From a virus, in the IMG/VR virus record IMGVR_UViG_3300036826_000101, positions 1 through 43,624 of that record: a stretch of DNA of 43,624 nt. One strand, 5' to 3'. Below are positions 23,666 through 30,421 of this stretch, in pieces; the stretch's first letter is position 1; every line of letters begins with the position of its first letter. A program made the translations under genes and the position numbers. The notes under the pieces are model-generated. The model did not search any database. It worked only from the letters and a program-made list of their open reading frames with translations, and had not been told where the DNA came from.

Positions 23666-24426
23666 CGTTCGATCCCTTCTGGGGTGTCTGGGACGGTCTC
23701 GGTTCGGGCCACCCCGTCGATGAGTACCTCACGCAGTTCGGTGAGGGCTTGGTTCGCCAGCGAATACTGGCCGTCGTCACGGAGGTTGCCGATTTCGGTG
23801 AGGACGGCACGGATGTCACCGGCGATGTTCAGCGTGATCCGGCGCCATCGAGGAGTCGGATCAGGTACCTCTTGGTATGGCTGCAACGGTGGATGCCCGG
23901 CGGAGGTGAGTTCTTTGTTGATCTTTGCGATGTTGATCCGCTCGTCGGCTTCGTTGTCGGCGACGATTGCTTCGGCCAGGTTCGGTGACTGCCGGACGGC
24001 TTCGACGACGGCTTTCGGGTTGTTGGCGATGTCGGCGATCTTCGACTTCTCCGATTCGCCGTTGCCGTCTTCCTCGAACCAGGACCGGTTCGGGTAGTCG
24101 ACATCGTGGTCGGCGTCGGCTGGGGTCAGCGTGTTGCTGGTGGGCAGCCCGTACTCGGGGGCCACTTTGTCCCACTTGCGGAGTGCGGCCCGGACACCGT
24201 GCGGTCCCATCCCGTACACCTTGCCGTTGGCGGCGGCTTTGATGAGTCTGGCGAACTCCTCGCCACTGACCTTGCCGCCGATCAAACGCGAATTCGCGTT
24301 TGATCGGCGGTCGCCGCCGCGCTCCTCGATCCGTACCGAGCAGGCGATCACGTAGGCGTTTCGCCATGCGCTCGCCAACCCGTCAGCAACAATCTCGGCG
24401 TTGCGTCTGATCTGTCGGTCTGTCAT
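23662..24426 (-). CDS. hypothetical protein, 254 residues, contains a 36-bp DNA palindrome
   Basis: Starts ATG 24426 with AAAGGAAGCAG upstream. N-terminal helical region (RRNAEIVADGLASAWRNAYV), a possible HTH around HGVRAALRKWDKVAPEYGLP, then a segment reminiscent of phage ParB/regulator proteins (KIADIANNPKAVVEAVRQSP). A perfect 36-bp palindrome (24275-24310) is read through near residues 39-50 (RSNANSRLIGG). In the replication operon it could be an origin- or partition-binding protein, but this is inference. Confidence 0.65.
   Translation of the reverse strand: MTDRQIRRNAEIVADGLASAWRNAYVIACSVRIEERGGDRRSNANSRLIGGKVSGEEFARLIKAAANGKVYGMGPHGVRAALRKWDKVAPEYGLPTSNTLTPADADHDVDYPNRSWFEEDGNGESEKSKIADIANNPKAVVEAVRQSPNLAEAIVADNEADERINIAKINKELTSAGHPPLQPYQEVPDPTPRWRRITLNIAGDIRAVLTEIGNLRDDGQYSLANQALTELREVLIDGVARTETVPDTPEGIER
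24275..24310. repeat. perfect 36-bp palindrome
   Basis: The arm CCGCCGATCAAACGCGAA is followed immediately by its exact reverse complement, centred on an EcoRI site. It lies inside the 254-residue gene. Such a long perfect dyad is not expected by chance and could extrude as a cruciform or bind a dimeric protein. Confidence 0.95.
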
Positions 24427-24438
24427 CTGCTTCCTTTC

Positions 24439-24451
24439 GTTGCTCCGTAAA
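24439..24451. promoter_or_regulatory. degenerate palindrome (two mismatches)
   Basis: GTTGCTCCGTAAA combines the right half of the palindrome with the reverse of the GGAGCAAC leader, 12 bp upstream of the 24426 start. Confidence 0.4.
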
Positions 24452-24501
24452 CGTGGCTGTGCCACCATTTCACTCTGGCTCGTCGGTGCGCACCAGCCTG
24501 A

Positions 24502-24723
24502 CTACGCGGCCGGTGCTTCGCCTTCCGGGCTGTCTGCACGACCCACCTTGACGATGCTGCGGTGAATGTGTGCATGCTGCTGTTCCGACCAGTCGACCGA
24601 GGTGGCACGCAGCCAGTCGGCCGCGTCCTTTTTGGTCCGGAACAGGTACACCTGAACCTGTTGGTCCAGGTCGTCTGCGGTGCGGTCGTTCAACACGACC
24701 GCCCATCCTTCGTTGGTTGCCAT
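24502..24723 (-). CDS. hypothetical protein, 73 residues
   Basis: AAAGGAAG precedes the ATG by about 8 bases. Compact alpha/beta protein (VQVYLFRTKKDAADWLRATS) with an acidic tail. In the replication operon; function unknown. Confidence 0.65.
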   Translation of the reverse strand: MATNEGWAVVLNDRTADDLDQQVQVYLFRTKKDAADWLRATSVDWSEQQHAHIHRSIVKVGRADSPEGEAPAA

Positions 24724-24750
24724 GATGCTTGCTTCCTTTCGTTGCTGATC

Positions 24751-24763
24751 TTTACTGCGTAAA
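24751..24763. promoter_or_regulatory. TTTACKSMGTAAA palindrome (TTTACTGCGTAAA)
   Basis: Perfect copy in the 63-bp gap between the HTH initiator gene and the 24502 gene. Confidence 0.87.
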
Positions 24764-24786
24764 CACGGCGGGTGCGACGAGGTGGT

Positions 24787-25314
24787 CTATGGGTCCGGTG
24801 CAGGCTCCCACCCGAATCGGTCCTTCATCATCTGAGCAAACGTCTGTTCCGCCCCCGCCCCGAGGGAGGAGGAGGAGGAGGAACGAAGTGACGACGACGA
24901 CGACGACCGAGTGTTCCTACTGGTCTTGTTCCTACTGGTCTTGTTCTGTGGCTCACCAGCGAGCCCCTCGGGGGGATCGTCAGTGCGCCCCTCGGGGGGG
25001 TCGTCAGTGACACCCCGGTGGCGCACGTCACTGCTGGACTCGACGAGACGGGTGATGCTGGTCGTCTGCCGTCCCTCGACGAATCTTGGCTCACGCACCA
25101 GAACGCCATGGTCAGCCAACTCCACGAGCCACCGCTTCACGCTGGCTCGTGAGCCAAGAGCCTGCGCCAGCGTCTCGTTCGACGGCCAGCAGACGCCATC
25201 GTCGTCTGCGTAGGTGCACAGCAGGGAGTACAGCGCCTTGGCTGAGGTGCTGATGTTCGGGTCGCGGAGCACGTCGGCGCTCACGGTGCCGAAGGCACGT
25301 CGCAGGCGCGTCAT
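24787..25314 (-). CDS. HTH replication-initiator-like protein (lambda O type)
   Basis: 175 residues from ATG 25314; a GTG at 25419 in frame would add 35 less convincing residues. Residues 15-75 form an HTH_36-type winged helix (ISTSAKALYSLLCTYADDDG, CWPSNETLAQALGSRASVKR, then a LADHGVLVREPR wing). The rest is low complexity: a DDPPEG duplicate, NKTSR duplicate and runs of Ser. Lambda O and its relatives share this plan and carry the origin within the gene; here the repeat-rich DNA at 24864-25008 could serve the same purpose. Transcribed from the promoter at 25441-25469 and followed by the helicase operon. Confidence 0.7.
   Translation of the reverse strand: MTRLRRAFGTVSADVLRDPNISTSAKALYSLLCTYADDDGVCWPSNETLAQALGSRASVKRWLVELADHGVLVREPRFVEGRQTTSITRLVESSSDVRHRGVTDDPPEGRTDDPPEGLAGEPQNKTSRNKTSRNTRSSSSSSLRSSSSSSLGAGAEQTFAQMMKDRFGWEPAPDP
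24864..25008. repeat. cluster of short tandem repeats inside the initiator gene
   Basis: Contains (GGA)n at about 24864-24883, (ACG)n at about 24889-24907, a tandem 15-mer GTTCCTACTGGTCTT (24913-24927 and 24928-24942), and two copies of GCCCCTCGGGGGG(A)TCGTCAGTG (24963-24985 and 24987-25008). A candidate origin, or simply slippage-prone coding DNA. Confidence 0.75.
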
Positions 25315-25440
25315 GAACGTGCCGTTTCGTGCGTTCCCGTACCGTCTGATGCGCTGTAGTCTGTGACCACGGCGATACTCCAATCTCTCGCCGTCAGCCT
25401 CCCGGCCGGTTCGCGCCACCGGGGGGCTTCTATGTTCCGG

Positions 25441-25469
25441 AACCTACGGATGCCCTACCCTTGTGTCAA
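25441..25469 (-). promoter_or_regulatory. sigma-70-type promoter for replication operon
   Basis: On the - strand TTGACA (25469-25464), a 17-base spacer, then TAGGTT (25446-25441). It lies after a strong terminator and before the initiator gene, giving a leader of about 120 bases if that gene starts at 25314. The best -35 match in the window. Confidence 0.65.
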
Positions 25470-25491
25470 GGGCATGGGCTGACTCGCTCAT
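25444..25491 (-). CDS. possible 15-residue peptide with GGAGCAACC leader
   Basis: An ATG two bases after a perfect GGAGCAACC reads MSESAHALDTRVGHP and stops. The leader is one otherwise seen only ahead of genes, but the reading frame overlaps the promoter at 25441. It may be a leader peptide expressed by read-through, or the remnant of a deleted gene. Confidence 0.3.
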   Translation of the reverse strand: MSESAHALDTRVGHP

Positions 25492-25510
25492 TCGGTTGCT
25501 CCGATAGCCC

Positions 25511-25555
25511 GCGACGGACCCCGGTTTTGGTGATGCTTGCACCGGGGTCCGTCGC
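25511..25555. terminator. strong stem-loop between operons
   Basis: A 14-bp perfect stem GCGACGGACCCCGG/CCGGGGTCCGTCGC with a 17-base loop, starting 4 bp after the stop of the 25559 gene. It lacks a clear T-run but separates the SSB operon from the next promoter. Confidence 0.6.
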
Positions 25556-25558
25556 ATC

Positions 25559-25822
25559 TCACTCAGCCTCGGCGTCCTCACGGAACAGGTCCGCCAGATG
25601 CGGATACGCAGCCAACAGGTCACGCATCTCCGTCTCCGCCTTCTGTTCCGGGGTCGGACGCGGCGACCACTCCACCCCCAGCGCGGCAGCACGTTCGGCG
25701 TAGTAGCCGTTGAACTCGTCGGTGTGCTTGTTCCGCAGCATCGCGTTCGCCTGCCCGTACGCCTTGGACAGCAGCCGTTCCCGGTCCTGCTGACCGGTCT
25801 GGTCGTTCTTCTTCGCTGACAT
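25559..25822 (-). CDS. hypothetical protein, 87 residues
   Basis: ATG preceded by AGGAAGG. A charged helical protein (QQDRERLLSKAYGQANAMLR, EMRDLLAAYPHLADLFREDA). Last gene before the terminator, downstream of SSB. Function unknown. Confidence 0.68.
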   Translation of the reverse strand: MSAKKNDQTGQQDRERLLSKAYGQANAMLRNKHTDEFNGYYAERAAALGVEWSPRPTPEQKAETEMRDLLAAYPHLADLFREDAEAE

Positions 25823-25843
25823 GGATGACGCCTTCCTGTGAGA

Positions 25844-25856
25844 TTTACTGAGTAAA
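25844..25856. promoter_or_regulatory. TTTACKSMGTAAA palindrome (TTTACTGAGTAAA)
   Basis: Perfect copy with fully complementary centre, in the gap between SSB and the 25559 gene. Confidence 0.87.
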
Positions 25857-25879
25857 GTTGGGTAGGTGTGGCAGATGTG

Positions 25880-26308
25880 TCAGAAGGGGGGTTCCTCCGG
25901 CTGGTCGCCCCGACCCCACGGATCATCGTCATCACGACCAGACGACCGCGACGCCTTCTGCCCATGCGGAATCTGCCGGAACTGCATCGACGCAGACACC
26001 GTGTCGGCGATCATGGCGATCTTGCTGCGCTTCTCGCCGTCCTGGGTCTCCCACGACTCGGTGCGAATCTTCCCCGTCACCACCAACAGGTCACCCTTCA
26101 CCACCGACTCCGCCACGTTCTCCGCCAACTGCTTGAAACACGTACAGTCGATCCACAACGTGTCCGCATCCTCCCAGTCACCGGCCTCGTTCTTCCGCCG
26201 ATCCGACGCCACCAGCCGCAACCGGCCCACCGCAACCCCGCTGCTGGCGAACCGCAACTCCGGATCAGCCACCGCCCGACACTCCACCGTGATCCTCGGC
26301 AACGGCAT
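25880..26308 (-). CDS. ssb: single-stranded DNA-binding protein
   Basis: 142 residues with an OB-fold SSB pattern: TVECRAVADPELRFASSGVA, VGRLRLVASDRR, then the Trp-containing LWIDCTCFKQLAENVAESV and GDLLVVTGKIRTESWE. The C-terminal linker ends in an acidic tail, DDDDPWGRGDQPEEPPF, comparable to the partner-binding tip of bacterial SSBs. It coats single strands during replication and Rad52-type annealing. Its ATG abuts the upstream stop. Confidence 0.92.
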   Translation of the reverse strand: MPLPRITVECRAVADPELRFASSGVAVGRLRLVASDRRKNEAGDWEDADTLWIDCTCFKQLAENVAESVVKGDLLVVTGKIRTESWETQDGEKRSKIAMIADTVSASMQFRQIPHGQKASRSSGRDDDDPWGRGDQPEEPPF

Positions 26309-26623
26309 CTACTTCCCCTTCTTCCTGCTCGTGTTGTTGCTCGACTTCGGGTTGTACCGCATGAACAGCGTGCACATCCGAACCGGCGCCCTGGTGTTGT
26401 TGCGTGTCCTGGTCTCGAATCCGTCGTCCGGACGCAGCGCCTTCACGCTGCCCTGCCGAACCGCATTCGCCACACTGGTCCGGTCCCAGTCGAAAATCTT
26501 CGCCCACTCGCCAGGACGCGACCGCAGTTGCTCCGCAATCGACTCCCAGTCGTAGATGACCTCCTTGCTCGACGGCTGCTCCCATCCCGCCACCCGCGAG
26601 ACGTAGCGCCAATCCTCAGCCAT
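26309..26623 (-). CDS. hypothetical basic protein, 104 residues
   Basis: GGAGCAGC lies directly before the ATG, a variant leader. Possible HTH around WAKIFDWDRTSVANAVRQGS, a basic C-terminus (NPKSSNNTSRKKGK) and an RTRNNTRAPVRMCTLF segment. Small DNA-binding protein is plausible; it is coupled directly to SSB. Confidence 0.65.
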   Translation of the reverse strand: MAEDWRYVSRVAGWEQPSSKEVIYDWESIAEQLRSRPGEWAKIFDWDRTSVANAVRQGSVKALRPDDGFETRTRNNTRAPVRMCTLFMRYNPKSSNNTSRKKGK

Positions 26624-26641
26624 GCTGCTCCTTCCCGGTGC

Positions 26642-26729
26642 GTAGACCGGGAGGCGCAGGTCTCGGTCTACTACGCCCCCCGGCGATGGGAAGATGCCCG
26701 GCCCGTTGTCTTCCCCACCGGACCGGGCA
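26642..26729. other. two stem-loops in the 115-bp gap upstream of the 26623 start
   Basis: GTAGACCG/CGGTCTAC (26642-26649, 26664-26671) and TGCCCGG/CCGGGCA (26695-26701, 26723-26729). No gene in this gap. They could be a terminator or processing site between the 26739 gene and the SSB pair. Confidence 0.4.
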
Positions 26730-26738
26730 CCTCGCTTG

Positions 26739-27062
26739 TCAGCCGATCAGTCCGTCGATCCGCTCCATCAGCGTCGACAGGTCGTGCCGGATCGAGGCCA
26801 GTTCGTCCGCCTCCGACTCCGACAGCGACGCGCCGTTGCCGCCGACCGCAACAACCGGGGGAGCCGTCAGACCCGCCTCGGTCAGCACCAGCCGCACGTC
26901 CTGGCTGCTGTAGCCGCCGTCCACAGCGGCTGCCACGATGTCGCTGAAGATGGCCTGCTCACGCCGCACCAGGGCAGCGATGACGGGCTCTGCGTACGAC
27001 AGGTACGAGCCCTGACCACGAGCGGTCAAAGCGTCGGCCACGGTTTCTTGGATGCTTGCCAT
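26739..27062 (-). CDS. hypothetical protein, 107 residues, paralogue of the 29132 gene
   Basis: First gene of its operon, behind GGAGCAACC. The pattern AALVRREQAIFSDI, EAGLTAPP and STLMERIDG matches AALVEREDIMADL, EAGLGTEPS and AALMERLRR in the gene at 29132, so the two are paralogues by duplication. Helical; function unknown. Confidence 0.65.
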   Translation of the reverse strand: MASIQETVADALTARGQGSYLSYAEPVIAALVRREQAIFSDIVAAAVDGGYSSQDVRLVLTEAGLTAPPVVAVGGNGASLSESEADELASIRHDLSTLMERIDGLIG

Positions 27063-27094
27063 TGTTCGGTTGCTCCTTGATTGGTTGGGTTGGA

Positions 27095-27107
27095 TTTACT
27101 GCGTAAA
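27095..27107. promoter_or_regulatory. TTTACKSMGTAAA palindrome (TTTACTGCGTAAA)
   Basis: Perfect copy in the 5' leader of the 27062 gene, 35 bases downstream of the TAAACT box at 27143-27148. Confidence 0.87.
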
Positions 27108-27130
27108 CCAGACGAGCCCAGGCTTCCACC

Positions 27131-27148
27131 TAGACACGTCTAGTTTAG
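27131..27148 (-). promoter_or_regulatory. candidate operon promoter/operator
   Basis: The - strand has TAAACT-AGA (27148-27140) like the operon head at 21.8 kb. It overlaps the small dyad CTAGAC-AC-GTCTAG (27131-27144). TAGACGTG is repeated upstream near 27168-27175. No convincing -35. Confidence 0.35.
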
Positions 27149-27192
27149 CAGATGAGGCATGTTGGGTAAACAGGCCCCACGTCTAAGAGGTG

Positions 27193-27534
27193 TCAGGCCG
27201 CGTCCCCGTAGTCGCGCAGCATCTTGTTGTGCACCCGCCGGGTGTGCATCCCCAGTCCGGCCCGGCCATGCCCACCACCGACACACCCAGGCTCCGGACA
27301 CGTCATCCACACGTTCACGGTGGTACCCGTCTTCGGACCAGGCTTGCCCTTCGCCACCGGAGCCCCACGGTCCATCAGCACCCGCACCCGCTGGATCAAC
27401 TGGTCGTCGACCTCACACAAGTCCAGCACCACCGGAGCCGACCCGTCCAAACTCAACGTCCGCTCCACCGTCGACCTGACCGGCTGCTCATGTTCGCCAT
27501 CGCACCATCCGATGACCTGTACCTGCTTACTCAT
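27193..27534 (-). CDS. C2H2 zinc-finger protein with possible Lsr2-like N-terminus
   Basis: 113 residues from ATG 27534 (GGAAAGGCAGCAG upstream). The N-terminal part (VERTLSLDGSAPVVLDLCEV, then DQLIQRVRVLMDRGAP) recalls the beta-hairpin and helix of Lsr2 oligomerisation domains, though weakly. The C-terminus has CPEPGCVGGGHGRAGLGMHT followed by RRVHNK, a C2H2 finger in place of the usual AT-hook. A phage nucleoid or silencing-type DNA-binding protein is possible. Confidence 0.55.
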   Translation of the reverse strand: MSKQVQVIGWCDGEHEQPVRSTVERTLSLDGSAPVVLDLCEVDDQLIQRVRVLMDRGAPVAKGKPGPKTGTTVNVWMTCPEPGCVGGGHGRAGLGMHTRRVHNKMLRDYGDAA

Positions 27535-27616
27535 CTGCTGCCTTTCCGCGCACACTGGCGCTTACCACGATGCGGCCACCTTGACCGACACCTTCAACCA
27601 CCATCACGACGACACG

Positions 27617-27997
27617 TCACCCAGGCATCTGCGTGACGTTCACTCCCGTGATGGAGACCCTGAAAATCGCCGCCATCCCGTCCTTGTCGATCCGGCCCAG
27701 CGACCTGCCTTCGTCGTCCAGCATCCGGTACCGCTTCGCCGCATCCGACGAATAGTCCGGTCGCCAGCCACGCACCATGTAGCCCCGCTGGTTGAACGTC
27801 GCCCGTCGCGCCACCCCGCACTCGCGGGTGCACAACTGGCTCACCTCATACCAGCCCTCGCCCATCGTCACCACCGTCATGCCGTGCCGCAGCGACGGCC
27901 ACGCATGGAACCGGTTGAACCGGCAGGCCAGTTGACCCTCCGACCAGCCCGCAGCCTTCTCGGCGACAGTGCGTGGGTCGGCCCAGTGCACAGTCAT
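27617..27997 (-). CDS. hypothetical protein, 126 residues
   Basis: AAAGGAGCAACG precedes ATG 27997. Has a CTREC pair and a basic aromatic segment (RRATFNQRGYMVRGWRPDYS). Beta-rich C-terminus (GMAAIFRVSITGVNV). A terminator and near-palindrome lie just upstream. No family recognised. Confidence 0.63.
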   Translation of the reverse strand: MTVHWADPRTVAEKAAGWSEGQLACRFNRFHAWPSLRHGMTVVTMGEGWYEVSQLCTRECGVARRATFNQRGYMVRGWRPDYSSDAAKRYRMLDDEGRSLGRIDKDGMAAIFRVSITGVNVTQMPG

Positions 27998-28012
27998 CGT
28001 TGCTCCTTTCCG

Positions 28013-28025
28013 TTGACTGCGTAAA
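28013..28025. promoter_or_regulatory. near-palindrome (TTGACTGCGTAAA, one mismatch)
   Basis: One base differs from TTTACKSMGTAAA. It lies between the terminator at 28028 and the AAAGGAGCAACG leader. Confidence 0.6.
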
Positions 28026-28027
28026 AG

Positions 28028-28074
28028 GCCAGGGCGGGGCGGAAAGGCATCCCGGCCAAACACCCCGCCCTGGC
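28028..28074 (-). terminator. terminator whose loop is complementary to gene leaders
   Basis: A 12-bp perfect stem GCCAGGGCGGGG/CCCCGCCCTGGC with a 23-base loop, followed on the - strand by CTTTTAC. The loop RNA contains CGGGATGCCTTTC, the exact complement of the GAAAGGCATCCCG leader of the genes at 31674, 34620 and 35560. Likely terminates the 28081 gene and may also act as an antisense element. Confidence 0.7.
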
Positions 28075-28080
28075 GGCCCA

Positions 28081-28902
28081 TCAGTCCGCGCACCCGACCT
28101 GGTAGTCGAACGAGTCGACTTCGCCAGCCTCCGGCAGATACTCCCGCGCCGTGTCCCGGTCATAGTCCTCACACAGACAGCCGATCCCGTCGGCTTCCAG
28201 CGAAACCACCCGGCGCCACGACACCTCCGTCCCAGCGCCGATCTCCTCGATCTCGAAGTCGTCGGCCAGCACCCGCCGAACCTGTCGCCGGTCATGGGTC
28301 AGAATCGAGACCCCGGTGATCGTCATCGTGGACCGGTGGGTGACCGGCCGGGCAACCCCGTAGTCGTCCAGCAGTCGGTTCACCCGGTCCGCATCATCAG
28401 GACTCAGGTCATCGAGAACGCTGTGAACGTCGGCCACGAACCTGTCCGGGAACGGCTGCACTGCTGCCAGCCTGCGAGCCAGGTCGAACACCACCCGCTG
28501 CCACGGCTGCACATCCACACCAGGGACCGGCTGCCAGCCCTGACTGGTGGCCAGCGAAGTCGCCGGGACCCAGTGGAACGTCATCGGATGGTCCGGGCCG
28601 TTGTACTGGCCCACCTGCCAGCGGGTCGGATCGTCCGGGTCGATCGCCAGCAGCACCCGCAGATACGGGTCGTACTGCTTCCACCACTGACCAGGTTCCG
28701 GAACCTCGCCCACCATCGAGAACACCTGTCCGGCATCGACGGCACCGATGAACATCTCATCGGTCAGTACTGTCGACCCGTCCGACCAGCCGCCGTCGAC
28801 CCGCTTCCACATCTTCACCCCGGCCGGAGAACCTGAAGTCACCCGAATCTCGGTGTCCAGCCGATGCTCGCGCAGCGCCTCCATCGTCGCCACCGTGCTC
28901 AT
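28081..28902 (-). CDS. hypothetical protein, 273 residues
   Basis: Starts at ATG 28902, overlapping the upstream stop. Mixed fold with Trp-rich middle (EPGQWWKQYDPYLRVLLAID, MTFHWVPATS) and an acidic C-terminus. The repetitive-looking AADVHSVLDDLSPDDADRVN helix region is ordinary. Shine-Dalgarno weak. No family recognised. Confidence 0.65.
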   Translation of the reverse strand: MSTVATMEALREHRLDTEIRVTSGSPAGVKMWKRVDGGWSDGSTVLTDEMFIGAVDAGQVFSMVGEVPEPGQWWKQYDPYLRVLLAIDPDDPTRWQVGQYNGPDHPMTFHWVPATSLATSQGWQPVPGVDVQPWQRVVFDLARRLAAVQPFPDRFVADVHSVLDDLSPDDADRVNRLLDDYGVARPVTHRSTMTITGVSILTHDRRQVRRVLADDFEIEEIGAGTEVSWRRVVSLEADGIGCLCEDYDRDTAREYLPEAGEVDSFDYQVGCAD

Positions 28903-29120
28903 GACTGACTCTCGGTCCAGTAGGTGCGGTTGCTTTGTGCGCACTGCTTGTCCGCGAGGACAGCCACGTCCGAGTCATGGATGGTGATGAACACCCGCTC
29001 GTCGGTAACGTCGTCATCGACGTACGGCACCGCCCAGAAGATGACGTTGCCGATCTGAGCGAACTGCTCATCGGTGAGTGGACCGGTCACCGTGTAGGTG
29101 ACCGTCTTGGTCTGATCCAT
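28899..29120 (-). CDS. hypothetical protein, 73 residues
   Basis: ATG one base after AAAGGAGCAACC, itself fused to a palindrome. Beta-rich (KTVTYTVTGPLTDEQFAQIG, ERVFITIHDSDVAVLAD). Coupled to the next gene by overlap. Function unknown. Confidence 0.65.
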   Translation of the reverse strand: MDQTKTVTYTVTGPLTDEQFAQIGNVIFWAVPYVDDDVTDERVFITIHDSDVAVLADKQCAQSNRTYWTESQS

Positions 29121-29130
29121 CGGTTGCTCC

Positions 29131-29143
29131 TTTACTCCGTAAA
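29131..29143. promoter_or_regulatory. TTTACKSMGTAAA palindrome supplying a stop codon
   Basis: Perfect copy. The 29132 gene ends Phe-Thr-Glu-stop inside it, and it continues as GTAAAGGAGCAACC into the next gene's leader. Confidence 0.88.
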
Positions 29144-29461
29144 CCCTTGCTCTCTACGCAGCCGCTCCATCAGGGCTGCGTAGTTGGCCTGAATCATCGA
29201 CAGCGCCTCCGGCGACGGCTCGGTACCAAGACCTGCCTCCGCGATCACCGCCGCCACAATCTCCGGGAACAGTCCGTACTGCACCCCGGCCAGACGGAAC
29301 AGGTCCGCCATGATGTCCTCCCGCTCGACCAGCGCAGCCTGCAACTCGTCCAGCATCGGCGGAGGGAACATCCGATCCGGATACTTGCTGTGCCAGGAAT
29401 GGATGACCTCACGCAGCGACGGCGGCCGAGGCATCTCCATCTGAAACGACGCCGTGGTCAC
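29132..29461 (-). CDS. hypothetical protein, 109 residues, paralogue of the 26739 gene
   Basis: I chose GTG 29461 because it overlaps the upstream stop as GTGA and has AGGTG at the right distance. Helical, with ELQAALVEREDIMADLF, VIAEAGLGTEPS and AALMERLRRE aligning with the gene at 26739. Its stop is in the palindrome. Function unknown. Confidence 0.63.
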   Translation of the reverse strand: MTTASFQMEMPRPPSLREVIHSWHSKYPDRMFPPPMLDELQAALVEREDIMADLFRLAGVQYGLFPEIVAAVIAEAGLGTEPSPEALSMIQANYAALMERLRREQGFTE

Positions 29462-29670
29462 GTCGTCACCTGTGCCCACATCGCCGCATCGGTGGCCTCG
29501 ACCCCGACGTACTCCCTGACCGCCGGGTACGCCGATGCTGCCGCCAGTGCCAACGTCGCATGAACCTGCGCTTTGGCGATCAGTCGATCCACCACCTCGA
29601 TCGCCGTGTCTTGCCCCATCGCCTGCTCGGCTAACTTCTCTGCCAACACGAAGTGTTCAGGACCGCTCAT
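29458..29670 (-). CDS. hypothetical protein, 70 residues
   Basis: ATG 29670 lies inside the end of the upstream gene. Entirely helical (VLAEKLAEQAMGQDTAIEVV, VHATLALAAASAYPAVREYV). Function unknown. Confidence 0.62.
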   Translation of the reverse strand: MSGPEHFVLAEKLAEQAMGQDTAIEVVDRLIAKAQVHATLALAAASAYPAVREYVGVEATDAAMWAQVTT

Positions 29671-30394
29671 CGAGCACCTCCCGGCTGATCCCGGCCTCCG
29701 CCACGATGGCGTCATAGGTGGGGCACCATTCATGTTCGGACTTCAAGTTCATGCCGACCTCGTACGCGGTGCGCTTGAACGCCCTGATCGCCTCCGCGTC
29801 CTTCGCGGTCGGAGTCTCCGTCACCCACGGCGCAGGCTGCCTGCTGCCGTTCATCTCGACCACCCACACCGCCTGCTGGACCACCAGCGCGCCGTTCCCG
29901 CCGAGAACATGCCGCCACCCGTTGTTCACCTTGCAGAACACGCCGAACGACCACCAGTTCTCCGGGTCGCCCTTCATCACGATGCTCCCGTCCGGGAGAC
30001 TGTTGCGCATCGTGTACGACCTGATCTGCATGCCCGGTCCGATGGGGTAGTCGTCTTGGTGGTAGCCCATGTCGGAGAGCGCATCGACAACCTCATCGAA
30101 GGACACACTGTGGCGTTCCGCACCGGTGAAACAGATGTCGGCGTACCGCCACTGGTACTGCGCCAGCGTCTCCGGCGGAACGACGACAGGAAGGAAGTTG
30201 ACCCGCCACCGTCCGGCGTCCTCTCCCTCGCCCTGACCGATGGTCGAGAAAAAACTGTCGTCACTGTCCCGCCAGCCCTCAGCGGTCCGAGTCCACAGCA
30301 CATCCTCCTCCTCGTCGTAGACGAGGGCACCGACCGGCATCTCCCGTAACAGTTGTTCGGCGGTAGCGAACTCGCCGACATTCGGGATGCTCAT
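29657..30394 (-). CDS. hypothetical protein, 245 residues
   Basis: Leader AAAGGAGCAACC with a palindrome upstream. Acidic, beta-rich protein (VGALVYDEEEDVLWTRTAEG, RWRVNFLPVVVPPETLAQYQ) with a helical C-terminal fifth. No family recognised. Confidence 0.68.
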   Translation of the reverse strand: MSIPNVGEFATAEQLLREMPVGALVYDEEEDVLWTRTAEGWRDSDDSFFSTIGQGEGEDAGRWRVNFLPVVVPPETLAQYQWRYADICFTGAERHSVSFDEVVDALSDMGYHQDDYPIGPGMQIRSYTMRNSLPDGSIVMKGDPENWWSFGVFCKVNNGWRHVLGGNGALVVQQAVWVVEMNGSRQPAPWVTETPTAKDAEAIRAFKRTAYEVGMNLKSEHEWCPTYDAIVAEAGISREVLDERS

Positions 30395-30408
30395 TTCGTG
30401 GTTGCTCC

Positions 30409-30421
30409 TTTACTCCGTAAA
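30409..30421. promoter_or_regulatory. TTTACKSMGTAAA palindrome supplying a stop codon
   Basis: Perfect copy. The 30410 gene ends Phe-Thr-Glu-stop here, and GTAAAGGAGCAACC leads to the gene at 30394. Confidence 0.88.

Noticed and set aside
24275-24310. Cloning or adapter artefact around an EcoRI site
   Set aside because: The 36-bp dyad is continuous with an intact reading frame on both sides, so it is kept as real, pending read-level confirmation.
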